The notes under the pieces were generated by a model. That model was given only the letters and a program-made list of their open reading frames with translations. It was not told the DNA's origin and made no database searches. This document shows positions 20,628 to 34,600 of a stretch of 64,000 nucleotides of DNA, piece by piece. Source of the stretch: Uranotaenia lowii (Eukaryota > Arthropoda > Insecta > Diptera > Culicidae). The translations under genes and the position numbers were made by a program. The stretch spans positions 67,338,839-67,402,838 of the forward strand of contig NC_073691.1 of NCBI RefSeq assembly GCF_029784155.1, written 5' to 3'. How positions within the stretch are numbered: the first letter of the stretch is position 1; the number at the start of each line of letters is the position of its first letter.

Positions 20628-21538
20628 GGGGAGAGTGGGGTATCGTGGGCCATGGGGAAACGTGGGCCACTTTTAATATCTCAGATGTGTGTTGAGATAA
20701 AAATCTCAAACCAACTGTTATCGTCGTCGCTTTGCGTGAGCATATATTTCTATATGTTGTTGACTGAAATACGCAACATATGCTTCTTTTATTTATCAAG
20801 CTAAAAATAGTTAGAAAAATTTACTTACATAATTAAAAAAACACCCGCTAATTTCATCGATGGGGAACCTAAAGTGCATAACAAAAATATGCGCATACGC
20901 TTATGATCTTAGTTCTGTCATGATCATTCACGTGGAAAAGGAATTTTTGATGAAACATCAATAAGCCACACAAACGCAACCAATTTGCAAATCATAGCTT
21001 GTGTGGAATCGTGGGCCACACATCTTGAACCACTTATATTTTTATGTTTTTTATACACATTCAGAACTTAAAATACTTTTTTCCTATCTGTAAAGTTTTC
21101 TTATGCCAAATGAAGAGTTATGAAAAATATTTTGTCCATCCTATATAAGAAATTTTGCTAAAACGTTCGCGAGCCAGGTTTTGGAATCTATTCGATCTTA
21201 CACAGCTCTCTTTTTTATTTCATCATCTGAAATTGCTTTAAAATAACAAAATGAATTAGGAAACCACAGTTTTGGGTCAACTCATGAACTTTGCATGTGG
21301 TCAATTTGGATTTGGTGGCCTACGATTCCCCAACACCATTTTTCAAAATCCAAAAAATATTGCTTTTTTTCAAACAGTCAGAATGTTGGGAAAATAACTT
21401 ATTAAAAATTTAAAAAAAATACCTTATGATACCTTGAAAATGTAGAAAACCATACCATTTTTAATTTTAATTTTATCTTTTATTATAAAGAAGTTATGGA
21501 ACAACGAAAAAAGTGGCCCATGATTCCCCACTCTCCCA
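20628..21538. mobile_element. TA-flanked MITE with GGGGAGAGTGGGG ends, copy 1
   Basis: The left end GGGGAGAGTGGGGTATCGTG is inverted at the right end as ATGATTCCCCACTCTCCCA. TA dinucleotides flank both sides (20626-20627 and 21539-21540). The motif CGTGGGCCA occurs forward near 20645, 20670 and 21008, and inverted near 21312 and 21513. There is no coding capacity. It is a relative of the element at 49909-50883. Confidence 0.8.
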
Positions 21539-21544
21539 TACAAA

Positions 21545-22676
21545 TAAAAATCACGACTCAGGTCCAATCTATTATACCGTGGGATAATCGAGTGGAGCCA
21601 CTGACCCAACTCATCCTCGTCTCATCGATGAGTGCGCAGATCTGCGCACCCACCTTTGCTATAGGGAATCTGCCCTCTCATTATCTACTATCAAGCAATG
21701 TGAGGGGACCCAGACAAAGGTTATGGAAAAGCAACGTCTTGATAAAGTGATCAATATATGTGACGCCTTGTAAATCCCTAAACCGAAGTTTTCCTCAACA
21801 TCAGCGACGGCAACATCACTAACGACATTTCATCACTTTCATGTCGACCTGACATCTATCAACCATCTTCCATGTTTCGGAACCAAACAAAAGAATGGGT
21901 TGCCGGTTGCCGAGGTGCTTGATGAATTTTTCATCGTCGCTGGTTGGCAAGATTGCCAATCACCAGCGCGAAAACTTCGGATTTCAACTGCATTGACAAT
22001 ACACGTTTGTTAACAGAAAAATTTCCGTCGTTAAAACTTTTAATAAGTTAGAAGATTTTTTTTCAATTTTTTACTCCTAAATGTTTGCAACACATTGATT
22101 CTTTTTCTTAGATCAGTTTTACAGTGACAGAAAATGCACTGACCATAGAAAAAGCAGAAAAAGTGTGAAATTTGGTTCGGACAAAACAACAAATTACAAT
22201 AATTAGTGTTTTAATACTGTATGTAGTATTTGGAAGACTTCTGATCTTCAACCAAAATTTTAAGCAGAAAAATTCATTAGAAAAAAAATCGAACAATCAT
22301 GATTATTGCAGATATTTTTTTGCTTTTGAGGGATGTGATATTATGTTTGAATTGAAGACCAAATTTCCGTAACATGATTCTTTTCTCAGCTCACAATACG
22401 TTTATACTGTTTTCATTTAAATAATTCGGTTTTATATAGAACGATCCATTTCAAGATCTATTTTTTTTTTCAAAATTGATATTTACATCAATGAATTACA
22501 CTTACGCCATTACGTTTGCCCCTGAATGCAGTTATAAGATTCCTTAGATCTCTGAGATGAAAAGATTTGATTTTGAATATCAAAAATAGTTTATATACGT
22601 TATGAGAAATCTAGAGAATCAGCAACTAAGTTAATTCAAATAGAACAACGATATTCGGTAAACCGGGCTGCAGATT
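21545..22676. other. 3' flank and probable 3' UTR of AdoR
   Basis: AT-rich sequence downstream of the AdoR stop. I do not see a confident polyadenylation signal or a repeat with clear ends. Confidence 0.4.
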
Positions 22677-25600
22677 CTACTTATCGTTAGAATGTGATCG
22701 TTTGTTTAATTTAAAACTACGTATCCGATGCTGTATTTGTGGCGCATCAGCTCCTCTACCGGTAATAAACGACTTTAAAAGGCTGGAATGTGTTGTCGGT
22801 GGGATGTTTGCTGCCTTGGCGTCTACATGAGCACCCTCTTGCGATTTCCGCAAGCTCTGTCCATTATTAGCACTGTTAAAGAGTGAGAAAGATTTGCTGA
22901 CTGGAGGTGACTCATAGTCACCAGATTGCTCGGAGTACGAGGAAAAGTTTGGACTAGATGCATGTTTGCTATAATGGTGCTGATTGCAATTGTTATTTTC
23001 ATTATCTACTCGACTTAGACTACATACTTGTGGATTTGTACAAAGTTTTTCTATATGGTTTGTTTTATTCACAACGTTGTTGTTCGGGCTTTGGAGTATT
23101 CTAGTAGGTGAATGACTTTCTATCAAATATACACATTCAAAAGTGTGTTGTTCGTTAGAGCTTGGGACATTTAAAATGCAGCAAGTACTGTGACTTCTTC
23201 GCTTAGACATCACAATGTTGTAGAGTGAGCTTAAATTACGATCTTCTTCGGTTAAACGGTAGCATAGATGTGGTAGTTGATCTCTATCGGAAGGATAATC
23301 AATCATTTCATTTTCCCGGCAATCTGATATCTCAACTTCAACAGAAATGGTATCGGCGAGTTCGTCATTATCTTTTCGATCGTCTCCATTGTCGTCAACG
23401 TTATCTAACGACTTTCGGAGGCCACTGTCCTCGTTGATGCTGGATACTTCTGCAATACCCCACATTTCGTATTTCCCTCTATGACTCGCGGTGACGTCCA
23501 GTAAAAGTCCACCAGCCGCAGACATTTCATATCGCAGTGAGGGGCTAGAACAAGTCGATCCGGCTGGGCTGGCATTGACAGCTGAATTGCTCACGATCAC
23601 ATTTGGCGATCCTGGCTCCGACCGTGTTGTGCTGATCAAACGTTTTTTGTTGAAGCTTTGGAACGATGCTCCACTCTCGGAGCGCTCCAAGGAACGTTGC
23701 TGCAGCAATTTAGATTGTTGCTGACGAAGCTGCTGCTGGGTTCGATGATATACTGGTGAATCTGAAACGTGACAGTTAGAAAATGAATTAATCATGGACT
23801 TTTGAATGACTTGAAATTGACAGAGCAGATGTGCCTTTATCAAATGAAGCCCACTGAATTAGATGTGTATACGTAAGCGGTAAATTGAAACTTTCGTTTT
23901 GGAAAGATTTTTAAGATTCGTGCGAAAAAATGAGATATCTCGAATTTGGTCCGCAATGTGCATAACTCGCAATGTTCTTTGTCTATTTAATCATTAATCT
24001 TTCTTCGACAAAATTGAACACTAACTAAAAGTAACTCAAAACAGATAAATTTGTGGAATTTGGTTCAATGATTTCTGAGATATATAGTGCTGATTTCGGT
24101 GTTTCTCGGCTATGATTTCTTCGCGGTCCCGTAAGTTGTTAGGGGCCGTTCAAATATTACGTAACGCGTTTAGGGGGGCGGGGGGAGGGTTGTAAGAGAT
24201 TGTTACGCTTTGTATGATATCAAAAATAAATGATATAACCTTCTTAGGGCTGATATGCAACCATATTTCTTGTGCGCTTATTAACTTTGCCCCAAGTACA
24301 CGCTCTCTCCTATTTAGGAGGGCGCAGCAGTTGCATAGAAGATGCTCTGCACTCTGCAGTTTCTTTTTCGAGCCCGCAGAACCGACAGTCATCGTTTTGA
24401 ATAATTTTTATTCGTTTGAGATGTTGTTTTGTGGACAATGTCCTTTCAACAGACCTGTGTAAGTACTTAACTCGTGCTTTCTTAGGTTAAACATGTTTTT
24501 GGAGAGTCGTGCGCTTGGTTCAATGAATCTTTTCGCCTGAGCTGCTCCCTCTGCTGTTCTCCAATTGGAGACAATAGTGGTGCTTTCCCAGTTCTTAAGT
24601 TCCATATCCAAGGCACTCCACAATACTCCACAGAAAGGTTCAGGTCCAATTAACAGGCCCTGAGTTCCTTTCCTAGCTATCTGGTCTGCTTCTTCGTTCC
24701 CTAGGATACCGCAGTGGCCTGGAACCCAGAATAAAAATACTCTGTTCCGTATGGCCAGGTTTCTTAGTGCAACAATACACTCCCATACAAGCTTGGAGTA
24801 ACATGTGAACGTACTTAGTGCTCGGAAAGCAGCCTGGCTGTCAGAGAATATATAGATATTTGTGTACCTATATCCTCTTTTCAAACAGGCTAAAGTGCAT
24901 TCTAGAATTGCTTGAACTTCTGCTTGGAATTCTGTTGGCCAGTTTCCCATAGGAGTTGAAATCATGAGTCCGAACACCCCTACCCCAGTTGTATTATCCA
25001 TTTTTGAGATACAACTGGGGAGAATTTTATCGATCCGGAAGAAACCGCAGGCCCACCTTACTCCCACACGTCCCTATCGTTGATAGTTACATTGTATGGT
25101 ATGTCTAGATTGGAAACGGGTTCCATCCAGTCATCGTTCTTTACAATGAGTGAGTTAATTTTAAATATCTTCAGGATTTTTAGGTGTCCTGTAAGATCCC
25201 CCTCATAGAGAGTTTTGTTTTCGGAGAGTCTCAAGGCACTGCGTTCTGCCTCGTTTGATGTGCTTTGCTTAGCGCCAGTTATAGCTAGGGTTGCTATTCT
25301 TTGAAGCTTCGCTAGTTTCTTCCGGGTCGTAGCTTGCACAGATTTGGTCCACCATACTAAGGAGGCATAAGAGATTTTGGGTCTTATTTAAGCTGTAAAC
25401 ATCCAATGGATAATTTTCGGTCTTAGTCCTCATTTTTTCCCTACTCCTTTGAGGCAGACCCACAGAGATGATGTAGCTTTGGCTATGCTCTAATTGTAGG
25501 TTCCATGATAGTTTTGAATCTAGTATGATTCCTAGATATTTCACTTGTGATTCGAAGTTTAGCACTTCCCCATCTAGTGTTAGAGGTTTTAGTGCAGTTT

Positions 25601-28600
25601 TTCGTCTCGTAGTGAATGCTTTCACAGTAGTTTTGGAAGGGTTAATGTTCAGTCCCTCTTCCCTGCACTAGAATGCTACGTAGTTAAGTGCAGATTGCAT
25701 TCTATTTGACAATACATTCTCATATTTTCCCCAAACTATTATAACTACGTCGTCTGCAAAGCCAATAACTTCGAATCCCATAGATACAAGTTTGTTTAGG
25801 TGGTCGTCCACTATCAGTGACCACAACAACGGTGATAGGATGTCCGAAAATTGTGTTACGTAATATTTGAACGGCCCCTTAAGAATGTTTTCTCGAAAAA
25901 AGCTTCGTGCACTTTTACTTTACCAGCACTGAAAGCCTTTTATGGTAACCGGTGCTTTTGCTTTTTTGAATTAAGATGTGTAATCTCTGCACTATACTTA
26001 AAGAAAAGGCAAATCAAAAAAGAAGTTCTATGAGTCTAAAATATATTGCCCTACTCGTTATATACCAACATTTTATGAGTACAGTCTGTGCCAAAAGTTA
26101 GTAACCAATATCAAATTCTACCATTATTTTACACTTGTGCCTTATAAAAATGATGTTTTATCTCACGACACAACTCGATCCCTAAAATTCACTCGGTCCA
26201 TGGCAAACGATCTCCAATTTCTCGGACGTCCCACATTCGCTAGATCACGCTGAATGGTTTAATGGTTAAACGGTAATCACCTCGCTCGTTGCGCTCCTGC
26301 TCGTCTCTTCCCTACCGAATTTGCAGCGAATGCTTGTTTTGCAGGACAGTCACAACATGTTTCCTACCGTATCCGGCCAGTCTTCACCACCTTCTGGGTA
26401 CTGGGTGGGTTCGCCGTAGAGTCGCGAGAGTTCGTGGTTCATCGGCTCCACACTCCTTTCTCTTGCACGCCGCCAGAGATGGCTCTTAACATTCGTCGCT
26501 CGAATACTCCGATTTTTTGCAGGGTCGAGAAATATCCACGTCTCGTGCACTTAGAGTACTACCGGTCTAATGAGCGTACAGCTTACTCTTTGTGCGAGGG
26601 CTAAGTCTTCTCGACCGCAGTATCTTATGGAGTCCATAATCTGCACGACTTCTGCTGATCATTCGCTGCCGCATCTAACGGCTGGTGTCATTATCTGCGG
26701 TCGCCAGTGAGCCAAGTCTTAGACTTAATATCTCCAGCTCGTCGCCGTCGATCGTGACCGCGTTATTACTGGACAAGCGGGCTCGGTCGGTCTCGGATCC
26801 ACAGGCTAGCATATACTTTGTCTCGAACGTATTAATCCTGCTTCACGTTTTAGTTTTCGGTAGATTTCCTTCACCTCAGCTGATGATCTGCCGACTCTAT
26901 CAATGCCGTTGGCAAGGCAGATAAGTTGACTGGATCTGTTGAAAATCATGGCCCGCATTTCGCCCATTGCTCGTCGAGTAACACCTTCGACCATCACCTT
27001 GTCGAAGTCGCCTGCGTGAATTCATTCGAAATCCGCACACAGCACTGCGTTCCATCCATCGTCGCCTTGATCAGTCTGGTCAGCTTCTCGGAAAAGCGAT
27101 TCTCGTCCACAATTTTCCATAGCTCGTTACGGTCGATCGTGTCGTATGCGGCTTTTAAATCGATGAATAGATGGTGCATGGAACATGGTGTTCTCGGCAT
27201 TTTTGGAGGATTTGCCGTAATGTGAAGATCTGGTCCGTAGTAGACCGTTCCTCCATGGAGCCGGTCTGATGACTTTCCACGAGTCGGTTTGCTTGCGGCG
27301 TTAGACGGCGTAGTACACGCAAAATAACTTCGAAATTAATATTACGGTATTTTTCACGTAAACGAAGCTTTTGATGCATCACATCGCATCGATTCTACGT
27401 GTGTCCTAAAGTAACTCCTTTACTTTAACGCATCTAGCTCATGAATTTCACGTAAAGTCTAAGTGAATACAATCTGCACATTTTTCTCAAGCGTTTGGTT
27501 GTAAATTCTAATTAGAAAAAGGAATTGTCGTCAGTTAGCTGACGTAGGAAATTTCTGAGGACTTTTTGTTTTTGTGGTTAGTCGGGTCCTGCAGTCGTAT
27601 TGCGTGCCGGGTTAGTCGAACAAAAGAATGTTCTACCAGTTCCTACCAGGCAAGGTAAAATTATATCATTTACATGGATATTTTTTCATATTAGTTTTTT
27701 TTTAATTTTTCAGAATATCCTGAATCAACTCACAGTTTAGGTAGAAAAGAAGAAATATGTTACAAATATGTTCAACTGAAAAAAAAAATTCTAAAATAAG
27801 TAATTCAACCAATGGAGTATGCAATTTCGAAAACTTCAATAAAGTTTCCTTAAAGTCAAAGTTAGTTGTAGAACTAAAGTGGTATGAAATCATAAAACTG
27901 AACTTCTGTAAATTTATGAACGAGAAAAATTGGGGTTTTTTAAGGTTTAACATTATTTCATGATTACAATGTTAAAAGGTAGATAAAAAAGTTAGACTGC
28001 CAATAGCAGGCCTACGCTTCTGGAGTAACTGTTGTAAAAAATTATCACCCCAACAATAAAACGTCTTTTGTTGGATAAACATTTCCATGGATTGGAATAT
28101 TTGGAAAATTCAAGGGAGTACCGACTAGGAAAAGTTCTAAATTTTTGTAGAAGTTCCGGCGTTTTCGTGTTTTTGTATCGTTATTCTCGCTTGGGCTTGG
28201 GGTTGACAAACCCGATCTGTGAACGACGGGTATTCAAAAATATAAAAGGCAAGGACGGCCAAGCGCAACCCTCAGTCTGGAGAGGACTATACCTGTCCAC
28301 ATCAGGATATCATAGTGTTTAGTACCGTGAGGAGAATTCTACTCCGGGAAGGGATCAAGTCGAATCGAGCTAGCAAACAGCCAAATTGGACCATGCAACA
28401 TAATAGTGTTGCTCCTATTTTGATTTTGGAATTCACTCTTCAGTTTTAAAAATGCCGCCCAAGGAAGAAGAGCAGCGTATCAAAATATTGCTCGCGCATC
28501 GCGAAAATCCGAGCTACTCGCACGCAAAGCTGGCAAAATCGCTAAAAGTTGCCAAATCAACCGTTACAAATGTAATTGAAGTGTTTGGGGGACGTTTGTC

Positions 28601-31600
28601 GACAGCCAGGAAGTCTGGATCGGGTGGAAATCGAAAACCGGAAGCGGCTGAGACGACAAAGCGAGTTGCCGGTAGTTTCAAGCGAAACTTTAACCTCTCT
28701 CTCCAATATGCCGCAAATAAGCTGGGTGTATCGTCTACAACCGTGCATCGAGCCAAAAAACGAGCCGGACTATCGACTTACAAGAATGTAGTGACTCCAA
28801 ATCGCGATGATAAACAAAATACGTTGGCCAAAGCGCGATCCCGGAGGCTGTACACGACGATGCTGACGAAGTTTGACTGCGTGGTAATGGACGACGAAAC
28901 CTACGTCAAAGCCGACTACTAGCAGCTTCCGGGACAAGAGTACGGTAAAAGGAAGGGGAAAGGTAGCAGATAGTTTTAAGCACATGAAACTGTCAAAGTT
29001 CGCGAAGAAATATCTGGTTTGGCAAGCCATCTGTACCTGTGGCTTGAAAAGCAGCATTTTCATAGCTTCCGGGACTGTCAACCAAGAAATTGCCATTATG
29101 GTAAAAAGGCCATGGAGTGGTACGCCACCAACAACGTGCAGGTGGTTCCCAAGGACAAGAACCCTCCCAACACGTCAGAGCTCTGCCTAATTTAGAAATA
29201 CTGGGCTATTGTCAAGCGGAACCTAAAGAAGACCAAAAAACTGCTAAAGACGAGCAGCAGTTCAAGGCAAACAGGCTATCCGCGGCGAAGAAGGTGGACA
29301 AGGTGGCTGTACAAAATCCGATGGCAGGGGTTAAGCGTAAGGCCCGGCAATTCGGATTTGGAAAAGCGGAAGCCTAACTGAATATTTTTCCTGAATTTTA
29401 TACTAATTAAACTTGTAAAAGAAATTTAATTTGATTTTTCAAATAAACGATTTCACCAATTTACACGCGTTTTCTCTTGACCAAATTTTGACCGTATCAC
29501 CCTTTATTCGACCAGGTGCTGACCAAGTTCGACGGGTGTCTTCTGATGGACGCTGAAACCTATTTCAAGGCTGACCTTGGGCAAAACCTAGGTCAAAAAT
29601 TTTACTTGGCCATGGCTCGGAGGAATGTTAGCAGCAAAATTGAAATTTGTTTTAGGATTTGGCAGGGCATTTGCAGCTGTGGCAAAAAAATTAAAGTTTT
29701 CACTACAAATAAGACCATGACGTCGGAACTATACCATAAAGAGTGTCTCCAAATACGAATTTTGCCGTTCATTCGATCCCACTACCATCCCGTAATGTTT
29801 TGGCCAGATTTGGCAAGCTGTCATTACATAAAAGTCGTTCAAGAATGGTCTGCAGAGAAGGGAGTCCAGTTTGTTCCGAAAAACCTAAACCCACCCAACT
29901 GTCTCCAGTTCTGCCCTATTGAGAAATACTGAGCAATCATGATGAGGAGACTCACGGCAAAGGGAAAGGTTGTCAAAAACATAAATCAGATAAAGACCTG
30001 GTGTAATATGATAGCTAAAACGATGGACGAAGAAGGTGTGCGTCGCCTAAAAAGCCGTGTTACAGGAAAAATTCGAGCATTCCTTCGAAACCGTGACGAA
30101 AAATTGTATCCGCATTTTTCTTAAAAGTATGAAGATATCGCAACATTTGTATAAAAAAGATCTTGAATTCAGTTATAAATACATTTTAACCCACAAAAAG
30201 ATTCCGCGCATACGGCCATGCTTACCGATATACACTTTCGGCTGCAATGACAAGCGTTTATCCACTATAGAATGGCGCTGAGCGAATTGCTGCTGTTGGC
30301 TGGCCAGCGATGCTCGATAGTTGAGTTCCTGCGTTGTCACGTCATAGCCGAGCATACTCATGATCAAATTGCGCAGAGCAGCCCGGAAGTCTTTGAGATG
30401 GTAGGCGTAAAGCAGTGGATTGACTGCTGAATTCAGATGTGAGAGGATGATGCAGAAAAACATAAGCGTCGAAGGGATTCGGCAGTCTCGACAGAAGGCC
30501 ACGATGAAGTTGATTGTGTACAGCGGAATCCAACAGACCATGAAAAACATAACGATAATGGATAAATTTTGGGTAGCTTTAACTTCTCGTTTTTGAGCCG
30601 CTCCCAATACCCGAAGCATCGTTCCACCACGGCCAGATTTGCAAGATTTCATTGTGGAAACTCTGATACGGCTACTTTCCGAGCTTCTCCTACTGTCTGA
30701 GGAAAGACCCCCAGAAGGATTCATTGTCACAATTTGACGAAGCTGCAAGATAAAACAGAACATTAGAACCTGAACTCTACTGTTAATTTAATCTTCTGAC
30801 CACCCACCTGTCTTACGATAACTCGGTAAATATGGGCATAAAAAGCCAGCATGACCAAAGCTGGTGTTATGATTGTGGCAAAGTACAGGAACACCAGATA
30901 GTCGTAATCCATCACCTTCAAGAACAAACAGGTGTCCTCTTGGGGCGTTTCGTGCCACCCGAACAGCGGTAGGAAGCCTATGATAGATCCCGCTAGCCAG
31001 CAAAGGCTGATGATCACTGTAAGACAAAAGCAATAATAAGAGAGTTTAGTAAGCATTACAAAATATTTATGATTTTAGATTCATTGTTTAGGTAATTTAT
31101 TTAAGATTTGGAATATATAAAATTTCAAACAATGCGACTTAGCAGATGACCTTTAGAAAGCTTTGAACAGAAAACCTCCGCAAAAGACATTATTTTAAAA
31201 ATCTCATCTGCTGAGTATTTTGGCGTTTTAAAATTACTTTACAAGTTTTGAAATTATGAACACAGAAATTGTCTCAATCATATATTAAAATTTAAGGGTC
31301 ATATGGGAGTTTTGGCCGCTTTCCTGGAATTACCAGTAAAAAATTCTCACTTTTAAAAAGAGGTTACCATAATCGGGGATAAGATTGATCACTTTTTTTT
31401 TAAATATATTTCGATTATTTTTTCTGATAAGGGGAATGTGGCATGTTTTATATTTTTAAAACCAGTACGTGACTCCTATGAACGTAAAACATTGATGCAG
31501 AAATGTATTAGTCTTCTTTAAATTTGATTTAAAAATCGTTTTCATCTCTGTTCAGAATTTGATGCTTTGGGGTGACATTGATCAGTCTCTATTCTGACGG

Positions 31601-34600
31601 TTTTTATCGAGTTTTCTTGATCATAAAGGATACGTTCATTATATTTACAAATGCTAGTTTACCAATTTAACCTTGATTTTTTACGTTTTATTTTGAAAAT
31701 TTTTATAATTGAAGAAAGAACTATGATGCTGCCCACATTTAGGTGCAAAAATTATAATAATTACTAAATAGTTTGAGCTTCAAAATACAAATGAAATTTT
31801 ACCTTCACTCATTCCCCTAGGCCCTCCCACTATTTCCATTTTCATTTTTTCATCAAAGTCAATGATTTGATAAGGTTCCTATCCATTTATCCAAAACGGG
31901 CTTACTCTTAGAAAATGCCCTCATTTTTAAAATATCAAAAATTTATCATTTAATGACTAGAAAAAAGCATAATAACTGTTCATATATCAAGGAAAAAAAG
32001 TGTTCTTTCACATTAAACAACTCGATTGCTTCTGAATGCTTTTTGGTATCACCAGGAGAGCTGTTTGTTTGCAAGCCTTGGAAAAAATAGATATTTAAAG
32101 ATTTTGAAATTTGATTTTTACTTGCAGAAAAAAAATTGAAATTCAAACCAATTTTTGCCTATTTGATACTCAATTCATAGGCTTTCAAACTTCGAAGTTT
32201 TCGAAAATTCAAACTATAGACTGGGTTATTGATGATACTGTAGAAAAGTTTATTGTTGGTAAAATTTACCCCGGTGATCAATAAATATTACCCCGTTTTA
32301 CGGTACATTTTTCTTACCAGCGCTTTAACTCATTCTTGATTGAACCGATTTTCAATATTTAAATTTTATTTTTATTTTGATAACATGATCATGATTTTCA
32401 CTGAATACACATAGTATCTCAAATATTACGGTTATTCGTAATATGAGAATTAAAACAAAAAACAATTCGTAGTTTTCGTACCCGGCTGTTATGTTGCACG
32501 CATTTCTCATTTTATTATCGTGATATCTTAAAAATTTCATCAAAACTGCCCACTTTTTATACACCCAACGAAAGATTAAAATTGATTGATGTACTTTTTA
32601 TGAGGGTTTTCAAAAATTTGTAGCAACGTTTTCCGAATTTACTACAAGATGTCGGAATTCTACCAAATTTTCAAACGTTTTGTAGCAAGCAAGTCACCAG
32701 CTTCACGAACCCCACAACCCTCCCTTAAGAACTTAAATCGAACAAAATCCATACAAGTCTCAGCAACTGAAATCACAGTCTAAGTTGCGTAGTGTGGTCT
32801 AGGCCAGAGGTCGGCAACCTTTTGCGTCGGAAGAGTCAAATTCTTCAAATTTTCAATATTCAGAGCTTTAAAGAGCCACATTGAAGATTTATTGTTCATG
32901 TTTTTAATCTAAAAAATCCAAACATATGAATGATCAATGAACACTAGTTTTACGAAAATAACTTTAAACTAATTTGAGTTTTTTTTTCTAACTCTTCAAT
33001 TTTACTTTTAAATCTGTTCCTTATTACCATGAAGTACATGGGTTTCTCTTCTGGATCGAAATCTCTTCTAACATGGTTTGATTTTTTTCAATTTTATTAC
33101 GTTGACGAATTTCGATGCAAGAAGATTTGAAATACATATCAAGCTTAAATGAATACTTTGCATAAAATGAAAGGAAAGATTTGAACATATTTATATAAGC
33201 AGAATATTTATAATTTCTTGCCACAGAAATGCTTTTAAAATAACGAAGTAAAGGTAAATAAATTATCTCATTTAGCTAATCCTTTCCAAAATCCAGAAGT
33301 ATTAGGTAAAACTCAACAAAAATTTATGTAGCCTAAAATATGAATCTTCAAAAATTATTCTTCTTACAACCGGTAAAATTTTCAAAAATTAATGACATCA
33401 AGCGAACGTGATTTCAGAATTTTATGTATCTGGAAAATTAAAAAATCTCATTTTATTATTTTGTTTTTTCTTCAGTATTGTGCGTTCAATTGAATGAACA
33501 ATGAAATTAAGTACAATGAAAATTATTCATCAATTCTTGCTAAAGCTTAGATTACTGGAAAAAATCTGTGGTTCGACCAGTATAAATCTGTAATGATGGG
33601 ATTTTAGCTGGCAAAAATCACTTATAAAATAACCAGCGAATCTATAATAACCACTGCGAAAAAATATTGATATTTTTTTTTATTTGTCGGTATATCAGGT
33701 ATTTTAGAATTGTCATTTTAAGAGCCTTTTAAAAAATTTCTCGTTATAAATGTATTTTTTGCAATGTAAATAATACACACGTTGTTGAGAGATGAACACG
33801 TAGAAAAAAAATCAAGTTATCTTCATTTATTTCCTGAGCTTCTAAATATTAGAGCTCTGGTATTGTATAATTTATCGAAAGTATTTTACTTTTCACCGAT
33901 AAGCCCGATAAACAAATTAACAAACATAACTAACGGGCATTGAATTCTTCATTGGGGCCTTTTACTGAATCGTGATTTGGAAATAGTATTATATTAATAC
34001 TTAAATACTTACTAGTATATTAGTATTATAATTTTCAAATTTTTCAAACACAATATATAAAATCAACACTTTGAATATAAATTAAGTAGAAGAAACCGAT
34101 TATCAAAATCAGTTTTTAAATTTTGGAACCGAATTTTATTTGATTTGCTCTTGAATTTAAAGTTTTCATCAAAAATTTTCAATTTAAATTGTATTACAAC
34201 AAATAAATTACAAACAAAAGTCATTAATCTTTGTTCACCTCCACATAATTACCAATTTTTTAAATAATTTTGAATTATAAAGAAAATAATGAAATGAAGG
34301 GTTAATTCTGAATGTTAATACTCTTCTTTAGTTAACAGTCTCAATCATTTGCAATTGAAATAGCCAAGCCTTCAGATTAAGAATATCAAACCTTAAGCTA
34401 AATTTTAAATTAAAATTTTAATATTATTGTGTAGATGAGCTGAAAGCAGTACCGGTGACATAATTGCTGTAGATCTATAGAAATCCAGGAGTGTTGGTTA
34501 AAAATCGCTAAAAGATCTTCTGACTGTTTTGCATGGTAGAATGCCTTGTTGCCGAAAAAATAGTGAAATGCTGAGGGGAAAGTTTTAATTCACAAGGGAA

